This document shows positions 32,052-44,520 of a stretch of DNA of 50,000 nt, piece after piece (positions within the stretch are counted from its first letter, which is position 1; each line of letters begins with the position of its first letter). Location: assembly GCF_030272615.1 (NCBI RefSeq), contig NW_026729317.1, positions 1 to 50,000 on the forward strand, in the 5' to 3' direction. The notes under the pieces are model-generated. The model was not told where the DNA came from, did no database searches, and saw only the letters and a program-made list of their open reading frames with translations. Source of the stretch: Cryptomeria japonica (lineage: Eukaryota; Streptophyta; Pinopsida; Cupressales; Cupressaceae). Made by a program: the position numbers and the translations under genes.

Positions 32052-33256
32052 CGCCGGGCGTCGCAATGCTATTTGAATAAACCTTTTGCCCGTTTGCGTT
32101 CTCGTCGGGGCCGGGCCGGGCCGGGGTGCGCTGCCCGCACTACCGCGCGCGCGGGGGCGACACCGAGCGCGCACCCGAGGCGCCCCGAGCACACAGGCCA
32201 CGGTGCAACCCGGGCGTTGTGCGCGCACCCCGGTGCGCCCGAGGTGCTGCGCGCGCACCCAGGTGAAATCGGTGTGCACCTCGGCCAGTGCGCGCTCGGT
32301 CGAGTCGCGCACGTTGGCCAAGGTGCACGGTGATGTTTCTTACTCTAAGGTTCCGCACCAGACGCCCGGGACAGGTGAGCGAAGCTGGGCGGGGCCGGGT
32401 GCGCGGCCGGGGCAGGTGCACGCAGCTGGAGAGAGCTTTGGAGCACACTTCGGAGCGCACCAATGATGCGCTCCATTCAAAAGTTTCCTGAAAAGGCAAA
32501 AAAAGTTGAGATTATAGAATTTCCCACTTGAGAGATTGTAAAAAAAAAAAATTTAAAATGAAGGAAACGCGGGTGCCAAGGTGTGCGCAGCCCAGCCAAG
32601 GTGTGCGCACCAAGGCGCCCACCCTGGCGAAGGTGCACGCAAGGTGCGCACCCGAGGCAAACCGGACAATTAACCCAACTTTCGACTTCGCGCGCACCTT
32701 GGAGCGCACTTCGGAGCGCTCCTTGGTGCGCACCAATCTTGGGCACCTCGGAGTGCACCATGGCGCCCACCAAGGTGCGCACCCGGGGCAAACCGAGCTC
32801 CGACTTCGTGCGCACCTTGGAGCGCACGAAAGGTGCGCACCATGGCGCCCACCAAGGTGCGCAGCCCAGCCAAGGCGTGCGCATCAAGGTGCGCACCCTG
32901 GCGAAGGTGCGCACCCGGGGCAAACCGAGCTCCGACTTCGTGCGCACCTTGGAGCGCACAAAAGGTGCGCAACCCAGCCAAGGTGTGCGCACCCCGGTCA
33001 AACCGAGCTCCGAATCGTGCGCACCAGAGGTGCACGCCATCGTGCGCACCTTGGAGCACACTTCGGAGCCCTCCTTGGTGCGCGCCGATGTTGCGCACCT
33101 CGGAGCGCACCCGGGGAAAACAATGCAATTAACCCGACTTTCGACTTCGTGGGCACCTCGGAGCGCTCTCGGGTTCGCACCTCGGAGCACACCGAGGTGC
33201 GCACCTTTGATGCGCTGCCTTCACCAATTTCCAGAAAAGGCAAGAAAACATTGAGA

Positions 33257-34245
33257 AGGTGTGCGCACCGAGGTGCCCACCCTGGCGAAGGTGCACGCGA
33301 GGTGCGCACCCGGGGCAAACCGGGCTCCGACTTCGTGCACGCCGCACCTTGGAGCACACTTCGGAGCGCTCCTTGGTGCGCACCAGGGCGCGCAACCCAG
33401 CCGAGGTGCCCACCCCGGCGAAGGTGCACGCGAGGTGCGCACCCGGGGCAAACCGGGCTCCGACTTCGTGCACGCCATGGTGCCCACCGCGGCGAAGGTG
33501 CACGCGAGGTGCGCACCCGGGGCAAACCGGGCTCCGACTTCGTGCACGCCGCACCTTGGAGCACACTTCGGAGCGCTCCTTGGTGCGCACCATGGTGCCC
33601 ACCAGGGCGCGCAACCCCGCCGAAGGTGCACGCGAGGTGCGCACCCGGGGCAAACCGGGCTCCGACTTCGTGCACGCCGCACCTTGGAGCACACTTCGGA
33701 GCGCTCCTTGGTGCGCACCATGGTGCCCACCAGGGCGCGCAACCCCGCCGAAGGTGCACGCGAGGTGCGCACCCGGGGCAAACCGGGCTCCGACTTCGTG
33801 CACGCCATGGTGCGCACCGCGGCGAAGGTGCGCACCCGGGGCAAACCGGGCTCCGACTTCGTGCACGCCGCACCTTGGAGCACACTTCGGAGCGCTCCTT
33901 GGTGCGCACCAGGGCGCGCAACCCAGCCGAGGTGCCCACCCCGGCGAAGGTGCACGCGAGGTGCGTACCCGGGGCAAACCGGGCTCCGACTTCGTGCACG
34001 CCGCACCTTGGAGCACACTTCGGAGCGCTCCTTGGTGCGCACCATGGTGCCCACCAGGCCGCGCAACCCAGCCAAGGTGTGCGCACCAAGGTGCACGCGA
34101 GGTGCGCACCCGGGGCAAACCGGGGTCCGACTTCGTGCACGCCGCACCTTGGAGCACACATCGGGGCGCTCCCGGGTTCGCACCGGCGTTGCGCACCGTG
34201 GTGGGCACCTCGGAGCACACCAAGGTGGGCAGCGAGGTGCGCACC
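33257..34245 (+). repeat. 128-bp tandem array, unit 5
   Basis: No private difference noted from unit 2. Confidence 0.87.
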
Positions 34246-36597
34246 TTTGATGCGATGCCTTCACTAATTTCCATAAAAGGCAAAAAAAAAACGAGATTTT
34301 AAAATTTCCGTTTTGAAAGATAGTGAGAAAAAGGGAATGCTGGTGCCATCTTGAGCCCGCCCTGGTGCGCAGCCCAGCCAAGGTGTGCGCACCAAGGTGC
34401 CCACCCTGGCGAAGGTGCGCGCCCGGGCAATTAACCCAACTTCCAACTTCGCGCGCGCCAGGGTGGGAGCGCACCCAACAACCGGGCCTGGGAAGAGCCA
34501 ATGCGAGAAACCCCACCAAACGCTCTGACAAAAAAAGAGGGGGCGCTCCAGTAACCCCGCTTCGGAGCGCACCCTGGGCAAACCCAGCCAAGGTGCCCAC
34601 CCCGGCCAAGGTGCAGGCGAGGTGCGCACCCGGGGCAAACCGGGCTCCGACAACGTGCACGCCGCACCTTGGAGCACACTTCGTAGCGCTCCCGGGTGCG
34701 CACCTCAGAGCACACCAAGGTGGGCAGCGAGGTGCGCACCTTTGATGCGCTGCCTTCACTAATTTCCAGAAAAGGCAAAAAAAAAAGGAGATTTTAAAAT
34801 TTCCGTTTTGAAAGATAGTGAAAAAAACGGAACGCGCGTGCCATCTTGAGCCCGCCCTGGTGCGCAGCCCAGGTAAGGTGCCCACCCTGGCAAAGGTGCG
34901 CACCCGGGCAATTAACCCTACTTCCGACTTCGTGCGCGCCAGGGTGGCAACCGGGCCTCGGAAGAGCCAATGCGAGAAACCCCACCAAACGCTCCGACAA
35001 AAAAAGAGGCGGCGCTCCAATAACCCCGCTTCGGAGCGCAGCCGGGGCAAACCCAGCCAAGGTGCCCACCCCGACGAAGGTGCACGCGAGGTGCGCACCC
35101 GGGGCAAACCGGGCTCCGACAACGTGCACGCAGCACCTTGGAGCACACTTCGAAGCACTCCCGGGTGCCCACCGGCGTTGCGCACCGTGGTGGGCAGCGA
35201 GGTGCGCACCTTTGATGCGCTGCCTTCACTAATTTCCAGAAAAAGGCAAAAAAAAATGAGATTTTAAAATTTCCGTTTTGAAAGATAGTGAAAAAAAAGG
35301 AACGCGGGTGCCATCTTGAGCCCGCCCTGGTGCGCAGCCCAGGCAAGGCATGCGCACCAAGGTGCCCACCCGAGGTGCACACCCGGGGCAAACCGGGCTC
35401 CGACTTCGTGCAGGCCGCACCTTGGAGCACACTTCGGAGCGCTCCTTGGTGCGCACCATGGTGCCCACCAGGGCGCGCAACCCAGCCAAGGTCTGCACAC
35501 CAAGGTGCCCACCCCGGCGAAGGTGCACGCGAGGTGCGCACCCGGGGCAAACCGGGCTCCGACTTCGTGCACGCCATGGTGCCCACCGCGGCGAAGGTGC
35601 ACGCGAGGTGCGCACCCGGGGCAAACCGGGCTCCGACTTCGTGCACGCCGCACCTTGGAGCACACTTCGGAGCGCTCCTTGGTGCGCACCATGGTGCCCA
35701 CCAGGGCGCGCAACCCAGCCAAGGTGTGCGCACCAAGGTGCACGCGAGGTGCGCACCCGGGGCAAACCGGGGTCCGACTTCGTGCACGCCGCACCTTGGA
35801 GCACACATCGGAGCGCTCCCAGGTTCGCACCAGCGTTGCGCACCTTTGATGCGCTGCCTTCACTAATTTCCAGAAAAGGCAAAAAAAAACGATATTTTAA
35901 AATTTCCGTTCTGAAAGATAGTGAAAAAAACGGAACGCGGGTGCCATCTTGAGCCCTTCCTGGTGCGCAGCCCAGGCAAGTTGTGCGCACCAAGGTGCCC
36001 ACCCTGGCGGAGGTGCGCGCCCGGGGCAAACCGGGCTCCGACTTCGTGCACTGCATGGTGCCCACCAAGGCGCGCAACCCAGCCAAGGTGCCCACCGCAG
36101 CGAAGGTGCACGCGAGGTGCACACCCGGGGCAAACCGGGCTCCGACTTCGTGCACGCCGCACCTTGGAGCACACTTCAGAGCGCTCCTTGGTGCGCACCA
36201 GGGCGCGCAACCCAGCCGAGGTGCCCACCCCGGCGAAGGTGCACGCGAGGTGCGCACCCGGGGCAAACCGGGCTCCGACTTCGTGCACGCCATGGTGCCC
36301 ACCGCGGCGAAGGTGCGCACCCGGGGCAAACCGGGCTCCGACTTCGTGCACGCCGCACCTTGGAGCACACTTCGGAGCGCTCCTTGGTGCGCACCATGGT
36401 GCCCACCAGGCCGCGCAACCCAGCCAAGGTGTGCGCACCAAGGTGCACGCGAGGTGCGCACCCGGGGCAAACCGGGGTCCGACTTCGTGCACGCCGCACC
36501 TTGGAGCACACATCGGGGCGCTCCCGGGTTCGCACCGGCGTTGCGCACCGTGGTGGGCACCTCGGAGCACACCAAGGTGGGCAGCGAGGTGCGCACC
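34246..36597 (+). repeat. Higher-order repeat copy 1, unit 5
   Basis: Islands at 34246, 34741, 35211 and 35845. C at 35501. Confidence 0.9.
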
Positions 36598-38431
36598 TTT
36601 GATGCGATGCCTTCACTAATTTCCATAAAAGGCAAAAAAAAAACGAGATTTTAAAATTTCCGTTTTGAAAGATAGTGAGAAAAAGGGAATGCTGGTGCCA
36701 TCTTGAGCCCGCCCTGGTGCGCAGCCCAGCCAAGGTTTGCGCACCAAGGTGCCCACCCTGGCGAAGGTGCGCGCCCGGGCAATTAACCCAACTTCCAACT
36801 TCGCGCGCGCCAGGGTGGGAGCGCACCCAACAACCGGGCCTGGGAAGAGCCAATGCGAGAAACCCCACCAAACTCTCTGACAAAAAAAGAGGGGGCGCTC
36901 CAGTAACCCCGCTTCGGAGCGCACCCTGGGCAAACCCAGCCAAGGTGCCCACCCCGGCCAAGGTGCAGGCGAGGTGCGCACCCGGGGCAAACCGGGCTCC
37001 GACAACGTGCACGCCGCACCTTGGAGCACACTTCGTAGCGCTCCCGGGTGCGCACCTCAGAGCACACCAAGGTGGGCAGCGAGGTGCGCACCTTTGATGC
37101 GCTGCCTTCACTAATTTCCAGAAAAGGCAAAAAAAAAAGGAGATTTTAAAATTTCCGTTTTGAAAGATAGTGAAAAAAACGGAACGCGCGTGCCATCTTG
37201 AGCCCGCCCTGGTGCGCAGCCCAGGTAAGGTGCCACCCTGGCAAAGGTGCGCACCCGGGCAATTAACCCTACTTCCGACTTCGTGCGCGCCAGGGTGGCA
37301 ACCGGGCCTCGGAAGAGCCAATGCGAGAAACCCCACCAAACGCTCCGACAAAAAAAGAGGCGGCGCTCCAATAACCCCGCTTCGGAGCGCAGCCGGGGCA
37401 AACCAAGCCAAGGTGCCCACCCCGACGAAGGTGCACGCGAGGTGCGCACCCGGGGCAAACCGGGCTCCGACAACGTGCACGCAGCACCTTGGAGCACACT
37501 TCGAAGCACTCCCGGGTGCCCACCGGCGTTGCGCACCGTGGTGGGCAGCGAGGTGCGCACCTTTGATGCGCTGCCTTCACTAATTTCCAGAAAAAGGCAA
37601 AAAAAAATGAGATTTTAAAATTTCCGTTTTGAAAGATAGTGAAAAAAAAGGAACGCGGGTGCCATCTTGAGCCCGCCCTGGTGCGCAGCCCAGGCAAGGC
37701 ATGCGCACCAAGGTGCCCACCCGAGGTGCACACCCGGGGCAAACCGGGCTCCGACTTCGTGCAGGCCGCACCTTGGAGCACACTTCGGAGCGCTCCTTGG
37801 TGCGCACCATGGTGCCCACCAGGGCGCACCCGAGGCAAACCGGGCTCCGACTTCGTGCACGCCGCACCTTGGAGCACACATCGGAGCGCTCCCAGGTTCG
37901 CACCAGCGTTGCGCACCTTTGATGCGCTGCCTTCACTAATTTCCAGAAAAGGCAAAAAAAAACGATATTTTAAAATTTCCGTTCTGAAAGATAGTGAAAA
38001 AAACGGAACGCGGGTGCCATCTTGAGCCCTTCCTGATGCGCAGCCCAGGTAAGTTGTGCGCACCAAGGTGCCCACCCTGGCGGAGGTGCGCGCCCGGGGC
38101 AAACCGGGCTCCGACTTCGTGCACTGCATGGTGCCCACCAAGGCGCGCAACCCAGCCAAGGTGCCCACCGCAGCGAAGGTGCACGCGAGGTGCGCACCCG
38201 AGGTGCACACCCGGGGCAAACCGGGCTCCGACTTCGTGCACGCCGCACCTTGGAGCACACTTCAGAGCGCTCCTTGGTACGCACCAGGGCGCGCAACCCA
38301 GCCAAGGTGCTCACCCCGGCGAAGGTGCACGCGAGGTGCGCACCCGGGGCAAACCGGGCTCGGACTTCGTGCACGCCGCACCTTGGAGCACACATCGGAG
38401 CGCTCCCGGGTTCGCACCAGCATTGCGCACC
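36598..38431 (+). repeat. Higher-order repeat copy 2, unit 5
   Basis: Islands at 36598, 37093, 37562 and 37918. Private T at 38050 makes CCAGGTAAG, the form normally found in module 2. Confidence 0.9.
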
Positions 38432-38605
38432 TTTGATGCGCTGCCTTCACTAATTTCCAGAAAAGGCAAAAAAAAGAAAAAAATGAGATTTTAAAATTTC
38501 CGTTTTGAAAGATAGTGAAAAAAACGGAACGCGGGTGCCATCTTGAGCCCGCCCTGGTGTGCAGCCCAGGCAAGTTGTGCGCACCAAGGCACCCACCCTG
38601 GCCAA

Positions 38606-39109
38606 GGTGGGTCACGGGGTGGGTCCTAGGGTGGGTAACGGGGTGGGTACTAAGGTGCGTGCCAAGGTGGGTCATAGGGTGGGTGCCAAGGTGGGCACCA
38701 GGGTGGGTGTGCACCAACCCTAGCCAGGGTAGGTCACGGGGTGGTTGTCAGGGTGGGCGTCAAGGAGCCAAGGTGGGTGGCAAGTAGCCAAGTTGCGTGC
38801 CAAGGTGGGTGTCGGGGTGGGTGCCAAGGATCCAAGGTGGGTGCCAAGGAACCAAGGTGGGTGTCTGGGTGGGTGCCGAGGTGGGAGCCAGGGTGGGTCC
38901 CAAGGTGAGTGCAAAGGTGGGTGCCAGGGTCAAGGTGAGTGCCAATGTGGGTTCCAAGGTGCCAGGGTCAGGGTGAGTGCCAATGTGGGTTCAAAGGTGC
39001 TAAGTTGGGTGCGAGGTTGGGTGCGAGGGTGGGTGGGTGCCAAGGTGTGCTAGGTGGAAGCCCGGGTGGGTCGGCATCCCATGGGTGTCGAGTTGGGTGC
39101 CTGATGGGT
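38606..39109 (+). repeat. G-rich block, unit 5
   Basis: G-quadruplex core at 38609-38647. Private A at 38750 shortens a GGGG tract outside that core. Confidence 0.88.
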
Positions 39110-39456
39110 GCTTCTTGTCAAGTTTTAGTCGTCGGGACTCATTTCGAGCCTTAGAGGTCGTTTCTTGTCCGGTTGCCCTGTCTTCGACCTGGGAACCCAA
39201 TTTTGGTCCTCGGGTCCCATTTTTTTTTGTCTCGCATCCCACTTTTGGCCTGTGGCCTTTTCGGGGTCGATTCTCGTTTTGGGCATCAGAGCATGTTTCT
39301 TCTCCTAAAACCCAATATTTGTTTATTAAGTCTCGGAACACATTTTTGTTCTCGTGGACCCATCATGGGTCTTGGAACGCATTTGTGGTCCTTGGGTCCC
39401 ATTTTGCATCCCGAAACTTGTGTTTTGGTGCTTGATCCCTATTTTGGGTGCCCACC
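39110..39456 (+). repeat. T-rich block, unit 5
   Basis: Identical to unit 2 as far as I can read. Confidence 0.78.
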
Positions 39457-39815
39457 TTGCACCAAGTGCGCACCCGGGGCAAACCGAGCGCCTTGGTGCA
39501 CCGGGGCAAGATCGAGCGTGCACCCGAGGCGCCCCGAACATGCACCAAGGTGCACTCGGCCCACATGTGAGCGCAGGTCGTTGCGCCCGAGGTGGTGTGT
39601 GGGCACCGCGTTGCAGACGGGACACTGCACGCACACGACGCCCCCTCCAGGTGCACGCACGTAGGCCGGGCCGGGTGCACACCCGACGCCCTAGCAAGGT
39701 GCGCGCACCCGGGCAGGGCTCACACTTGGCGAACGGGGCGCACTTCGCGAGGGAGGGTGTGCACCTCGACGGGGGTGGGTGGCCGGGGTGGATTCGCACG
39801 TGGGTCGCGGTTTGC

Positions 39816-39843
39816 TAAGTACACACTGCGACAAGCTCATAAC
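39816..39843 (+). promoter_or_regulatory. Upstream Pol III region of 5S copy 6
   Basis: Identical to 8124-8151. Confidence 0.5.
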
Positions 39844-39961
39844 GGGTGCGATCATACCAGCGTTAGTGCACCGGATCCCATCAGAACTCCGCAGTTAAGC
39901 GCGCTTGGGCCGGAGTAGTACTGGGATGGGTGACCTCCCGGGAAGTCCCGGTGTTGCACCC
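39844..39961 (+). rRNA. 5S rRNA: 5S rRNA gene, copy 6
   Basis: Identical to copy 2 over its full length. Confidence 0.98.
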
Positions 39962-39974
39962 TTTTTTAGTTTTT
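39962..39974 (+). terminator. Pol III terminator of 5S copy 6
   Basis: T6 at 39962-39967, then AG and T5. Confidence 0.9.
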
Positions 39975-41179
39975 CGCCGGGCGTCGCAATGCTATTTGAA
40001 TAAACCTTTTGCCCGTTTGCGTTCTCGTCGGGGCCGGGCCGGGCCGGGGTGCGCTGCCCGCACTACCGCGCGCGCGGGGGCGACACCGAGCGCGCACCCG
40101 AGGCGCCCCGAGCACACAGGCCACGGTGCAACCCGGGCGTTGTGCGCGCACCCCGGTGCGCCCGAGGTGCTGCGCGCGCACCCAGGTGAAATCGGTGTGC
40201 ACCTCGGCCAGTGCGCGCTCGGTCGAGTCGCGCACGTTGGCCAAGGTGCACGGTGATGTTTCTTACTCTAAGGTTCCGCACCAGACGCCCGGGACAGGTG
40301 AGCGAAGCTGGGCGGGGCCGGGTGCGCGGCCGGGGCAGGTGCACGCAGCTGGAGAGAGCTTTGGAGCACACTTCGGAGTGCACCAATGATGCGCTCCATT
40401 CAAAAGTTTCCTGAAAAGGCAAAAAAAGTTGAGATTATAGAATTTCCCACTTGAGAGATTGTAAAAAAAAAAAATTTAAAATGAAGGAAACGCGGGTGCC
40501 AAGGTGTGCGCAGCCCAGCCAAGGTGTGCGCACCAAGGCGCCCACCCTGGCGAAGGTGCACGCAAGGTGCGCACCCGAGGCAAACCGGACAATTAACCCA
40601 ACTTTCGACTTCGCGCGCACCTTGGAGCGCACTTCGGAGCGCTCCTTGGTGCGCACCAATCTTGGGCACCTCGGAGTGCACCATGGCGCCCACCAAGGTG
40701 CGCACCCGGGGCAAACCGAGCTCCGACTTCGTGCGCACCTTGGAGCGCACGAAAGGTGCGCACCATGGCGCCCACCAAGGTGCGCAGCCCAGCCAAGGCG
40801 TGCGCATCAAGGTGCGCACCCTGGCGAAGGTGCGCACCCGGGGCAAACCGAGCTCCGACTTCGTGCGCACCTTGGAGCGCACAAAAGGTGCGCAACCCAG
40901 CCAAGGTGTGCGCACCCCGGTCAAACCGAGCTCCGAATCGTGCGCACCAGAGGTGCACGCCATCGTGCGCACCTTGGAGCACACTTCGGAGCCCTCCTTG
41001 GTGCGCGCCGATGTTGCGCACCTCGGAGCGCACCCGGGGAAAACAATGCAATTAACCCGACTTTCGACTTCGTGGGCACCTCGGAGCGCTCTCGGGTTCG
41101 CACCTCGGAGCACACCGAGGTGCGCACCTTTGATGCGCTGCCTTCACCAATTTCCAGAAAAGGCAAGAAAACATTGAGA

Positions 41180-42168
41180 AGGTGTGCGCACCGAGGTGCC
41201 CACCCTGGCGAAGGTGCACGCGAGGTGCGCACCCGGGGCAAACCGGGCTCCGACTTCGTGCACGCCGCACCTTGGAGCACACTTCGGAGCGCTCCTTGGT
41301 GCGCACCAGGGCGCGCAACCCAGCCGAGGTGCCCACCCCGGCGAAGGTGCACGCGAGGTGCGCACCCGGGGCAAACCGGGCTCCGACTTCGTGCACGCCA
41401 TGGTGCCCACCGCGGCGAAGGTGCACGCGAGGTGCGCACCCGGGGCAAACCGGGCTCCGACTTCGTGCACGCCGCACCTTGGAGCACACTTCGGAGCGCT
41501 CCTTGGTGCGCACCATGGTGCCCACCAGGGCGCGCAACCCCGCCGAAGGTGCACGCGAGGTGCGCACCCGGGGCAAACCGGGCTCCGACTTCGTGCACGC
41601 CGCACCTTGGAGCACACTTCGGAGCGCTCCTTGGTGCGCACCATGGTGCCCACCAGGGCGCGCAACCCCGCCGAAGGTGCACGCGAGGTGCGCACCCGGG
41701 GCAAACCGGGCTCCGACTTCGTGCACGCCATGGTGCGCACCGCGGCGAAGGTGCGCACCCGGGGCAAACCGGGCTCCGACTTCGTGCACGCCGCACCTTG
41801 GAGCACACTTCGGAGCGCTCCTTGGTGCGCACCAGGGCGCGCAACCCAGCCGAGGTGCCCACCCCGGCGAAGGTGCACGCGAGGTGCGTACCCGGGGCAA
41901 ACCGGGCTCCGACTTCGTGCACGCCGCACCTTGGAGCACACTTCGGAGCGCTCCTTGGTGCGCACCATGGTGCCCACCAGGCCGCGCAACCCAGCCAAGG
42001 TGTGCGCACCAAGGTGCACGCGAGGTGCGCACCCGGGGCAAACCGGGGTCCGACTTCGTGCACGCCGCACCTTGGAGCACACATCGGGGCGCTCCCGGGT
42101 TCGCACCGGCGTTGCGCACCGTGGTGGGCACCTCGGAGCACACCAAGGTGGGCAGCGAGGTGCGCACC
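41180..42168 (+). repeat. 128-bp tandem array, unit 6
   Basis: No private difference noted from unit 2. Confidence 0.87.
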
Positions 42169-44520
42169 TTTGATGCGATGCCTTCACTAATTTCCATAAA
42201 AGGCAAAAAAAAAATGAGATTTTAAAATTTCCGTTTTGAAAGATAGTGAGAAAAAGGGAATGCTGGTGCCATCTTGAGCCCGCCCTGGTGCGCAGCCCAG
42301 CCAAGGTGTGCGCACCAAGGTGCCCACCCTGGCGAAGGTGCGCGCCCGGGCAATTAACCCAACTTCCAACTTCGCGCGCGCCAGGGTGGGAGCGCACCCA
42401 ACAACCGGGCCTGGGAAGAGCCAATGCGAGAAACCCCACCAAACGCTCTGACAAAAAAAGAGGGGGCGCTCCAGTAACCCCGCTTCGGAGCGCACCCTGG
42501 GCAAACCCAGCCAAGGTGCCCACCCCGGCCAAGGTGCAGGCGAGGTGCGCACCCGGGGCAAACCGGGCTCTGACAACGTGCACGCCGCACCTTGGAGCAC
42601 ACTTCGTAGCGCTCCCGGGTGCGCACCTCAGAGCACACCAAGGTGGGCAGCGAGGTGCGCACCTTTGATGCGCTGCCTTCACTAATTTCCAGAAAAGGCA
42701 AAAAAAAAAGGAGATTTTAAAATTTCCGTTTTGAAAGATAGTGAAAAAAACGGAACGCGCGTGCCATCTTGAGCCCGCCCTGGTGTGCAGCCCAGGTAAG
42801 GTGCCCACCCTGGCAAAGGTGCGCACCCGGGCAATTAACCCTACTTCCGACTTCGTGCGCGCCAGGGTGGCAACCGGGCCTCGGAAGAGCCAATGCGAGA
42901 AACCCCACCAAACGCTCCGACAAAAAAAGAGGCGGCGCTCCAATAACCCCGCTTCGGAGCGCAGCCGGGGCAAACCCAGCCAAGGTGCCCACCCCGACGA
43001 AGGTGCACGCGAGGTGCGCACCCGGGGCAAACCGGGCTCCGACAACGTGCACGCAGCACCTTGGAGCACACTTCGAAGCACTCCCGGGTGCCCACCGGCG
43101 TTGCGCACCGTGGTGGGCAGCGAGGTGCGCACCTTTGATGCGCTGCCTTCACTAATTTCCAGAAAAAGGCAAAAAAAAATGAGATTTTAAAATTTCCGTT
43201 TTGAAAGATAGTGAAAAAAAAGGAACGCGGGTGCCATCTTGAGCCCGCCCTGGTGCGCAGCCCAGGCAAGGCATGCGCACCAAGGTGCCCACCCGAGGTG
43301 CACACCCGGGGCAAACCGGGCTCCGACTTCGTGCAGGCCGCACCTTGGAGCACACTTCGGAGCGCTCCTTGGTGCGCACCATGGTGCCCACCAGGGCGCG
43401 CAACCCAGCCAAGGTCTGCACACCAAGGTGCCCACCCCGGCGAAGGTGCACGCGAGGTGCGCACCCGGGGCAAACCGGGCTCCGACTTCGTGCACGCCAT
43501 GGTGCCCACCGCGGCGAAGGTGCACGCGAGGTGCGCACCCGGGGCAAACCGGGCTCCGACTTCGTGCACGCCGCACCTTGGAGCACACTTCGGAGCGCTC
43601 CTTGGTGCGCACCATGGTGCCCACCAGGGCGCGCAACCCAGCCAAGGTGTGCGCACCAAGGTGCACGCGAGGTGCGCACCCGGGGCAAACCGGGGTCCGA
43701 CTTCGTGCACGCCGCACCTTGGAGCACACATCGGAGCGCTCCCAGGTTCGCACCAGCGTTGCGCACCTTTGATGCGCTGCCTTCACTAATTTCCAGAAAA
43801 GGCAAAAAAAAACGATATTTTAAAATTTCCGTTCTGAAAGATAGTGAAAAAAACGGAACGCGGGTGCCATCTTGAGCCCTTCCTGGTGCGCAGCCCAGGC
43901 AAGTTGTGCGCACCAAGGTGCCCACCCTGGCGGAGGTGCGCGCCCGGGGCAAACCGGGCTCCGACTTCGTGCACTGCATGGTGCCCACCAAGGCGCGCAA
44001 CCCAGCCAAGGTGCCCACCGCAGCGAAGGTGCACGCGAGGTGCACACCCGGGGCAAACCGGGCTCCGACTTCGTGCACGCCGCACCTTGGAGCACACTTC
44101 AGAGCGCTCCTTGGTGCGCACCAGGGCGCGCAACCCAGCCGAGGTGCCCACCCCGGCGAAGGTGCACGCGAGGTGCGCACCCGGGGCAAACCGGGCTCCG
44201 ACTTCGTGCACGCCATGGTGCCCACCGCGGCGAAGGTGCGCACCCGGGGCAAACCGGGCTCCGACTTCGTGCACGCCGCACCTTGGAGCACACTTCGGAG
44301 CGCTCCTTGGTGCGCACCATGGTGCCCACCAGGCCGCGCAACCCAGCCAAGGTGTGCGCACCAAGGTGCACGCGAGGTGCGCACCCGGGGCAAACCGGGG
44401 TCCGACTTCGTGCACGCCGCACCTTGGAGCACACATCGGGGCGCTCCCGGGTTCGCACCGGCGTTGCGCACCGTGGTGGGCACCTCGGAGCACACCAAGG
44501 TGGGCAGCGAGGTGCGCACC
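42169..44520 (+). repeat. Higher-order repeat copy 1, unit 6
   Basis: Islands at 42169, 42664, 43134 and 43768. Three private T residues cluster here (42215, 42571, 42786). Confidence 0.9.

Larger units (their letters stand above)
31921..39843 (+). repeat. 5S rDNA unit 5 (7,923 bp)
   Basis: C at 35501, as in units 4 and 6. Private T at 38050 (C elsewhere) and A at 38750 (G elsewhere, CpG). Confidence 0.97.
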
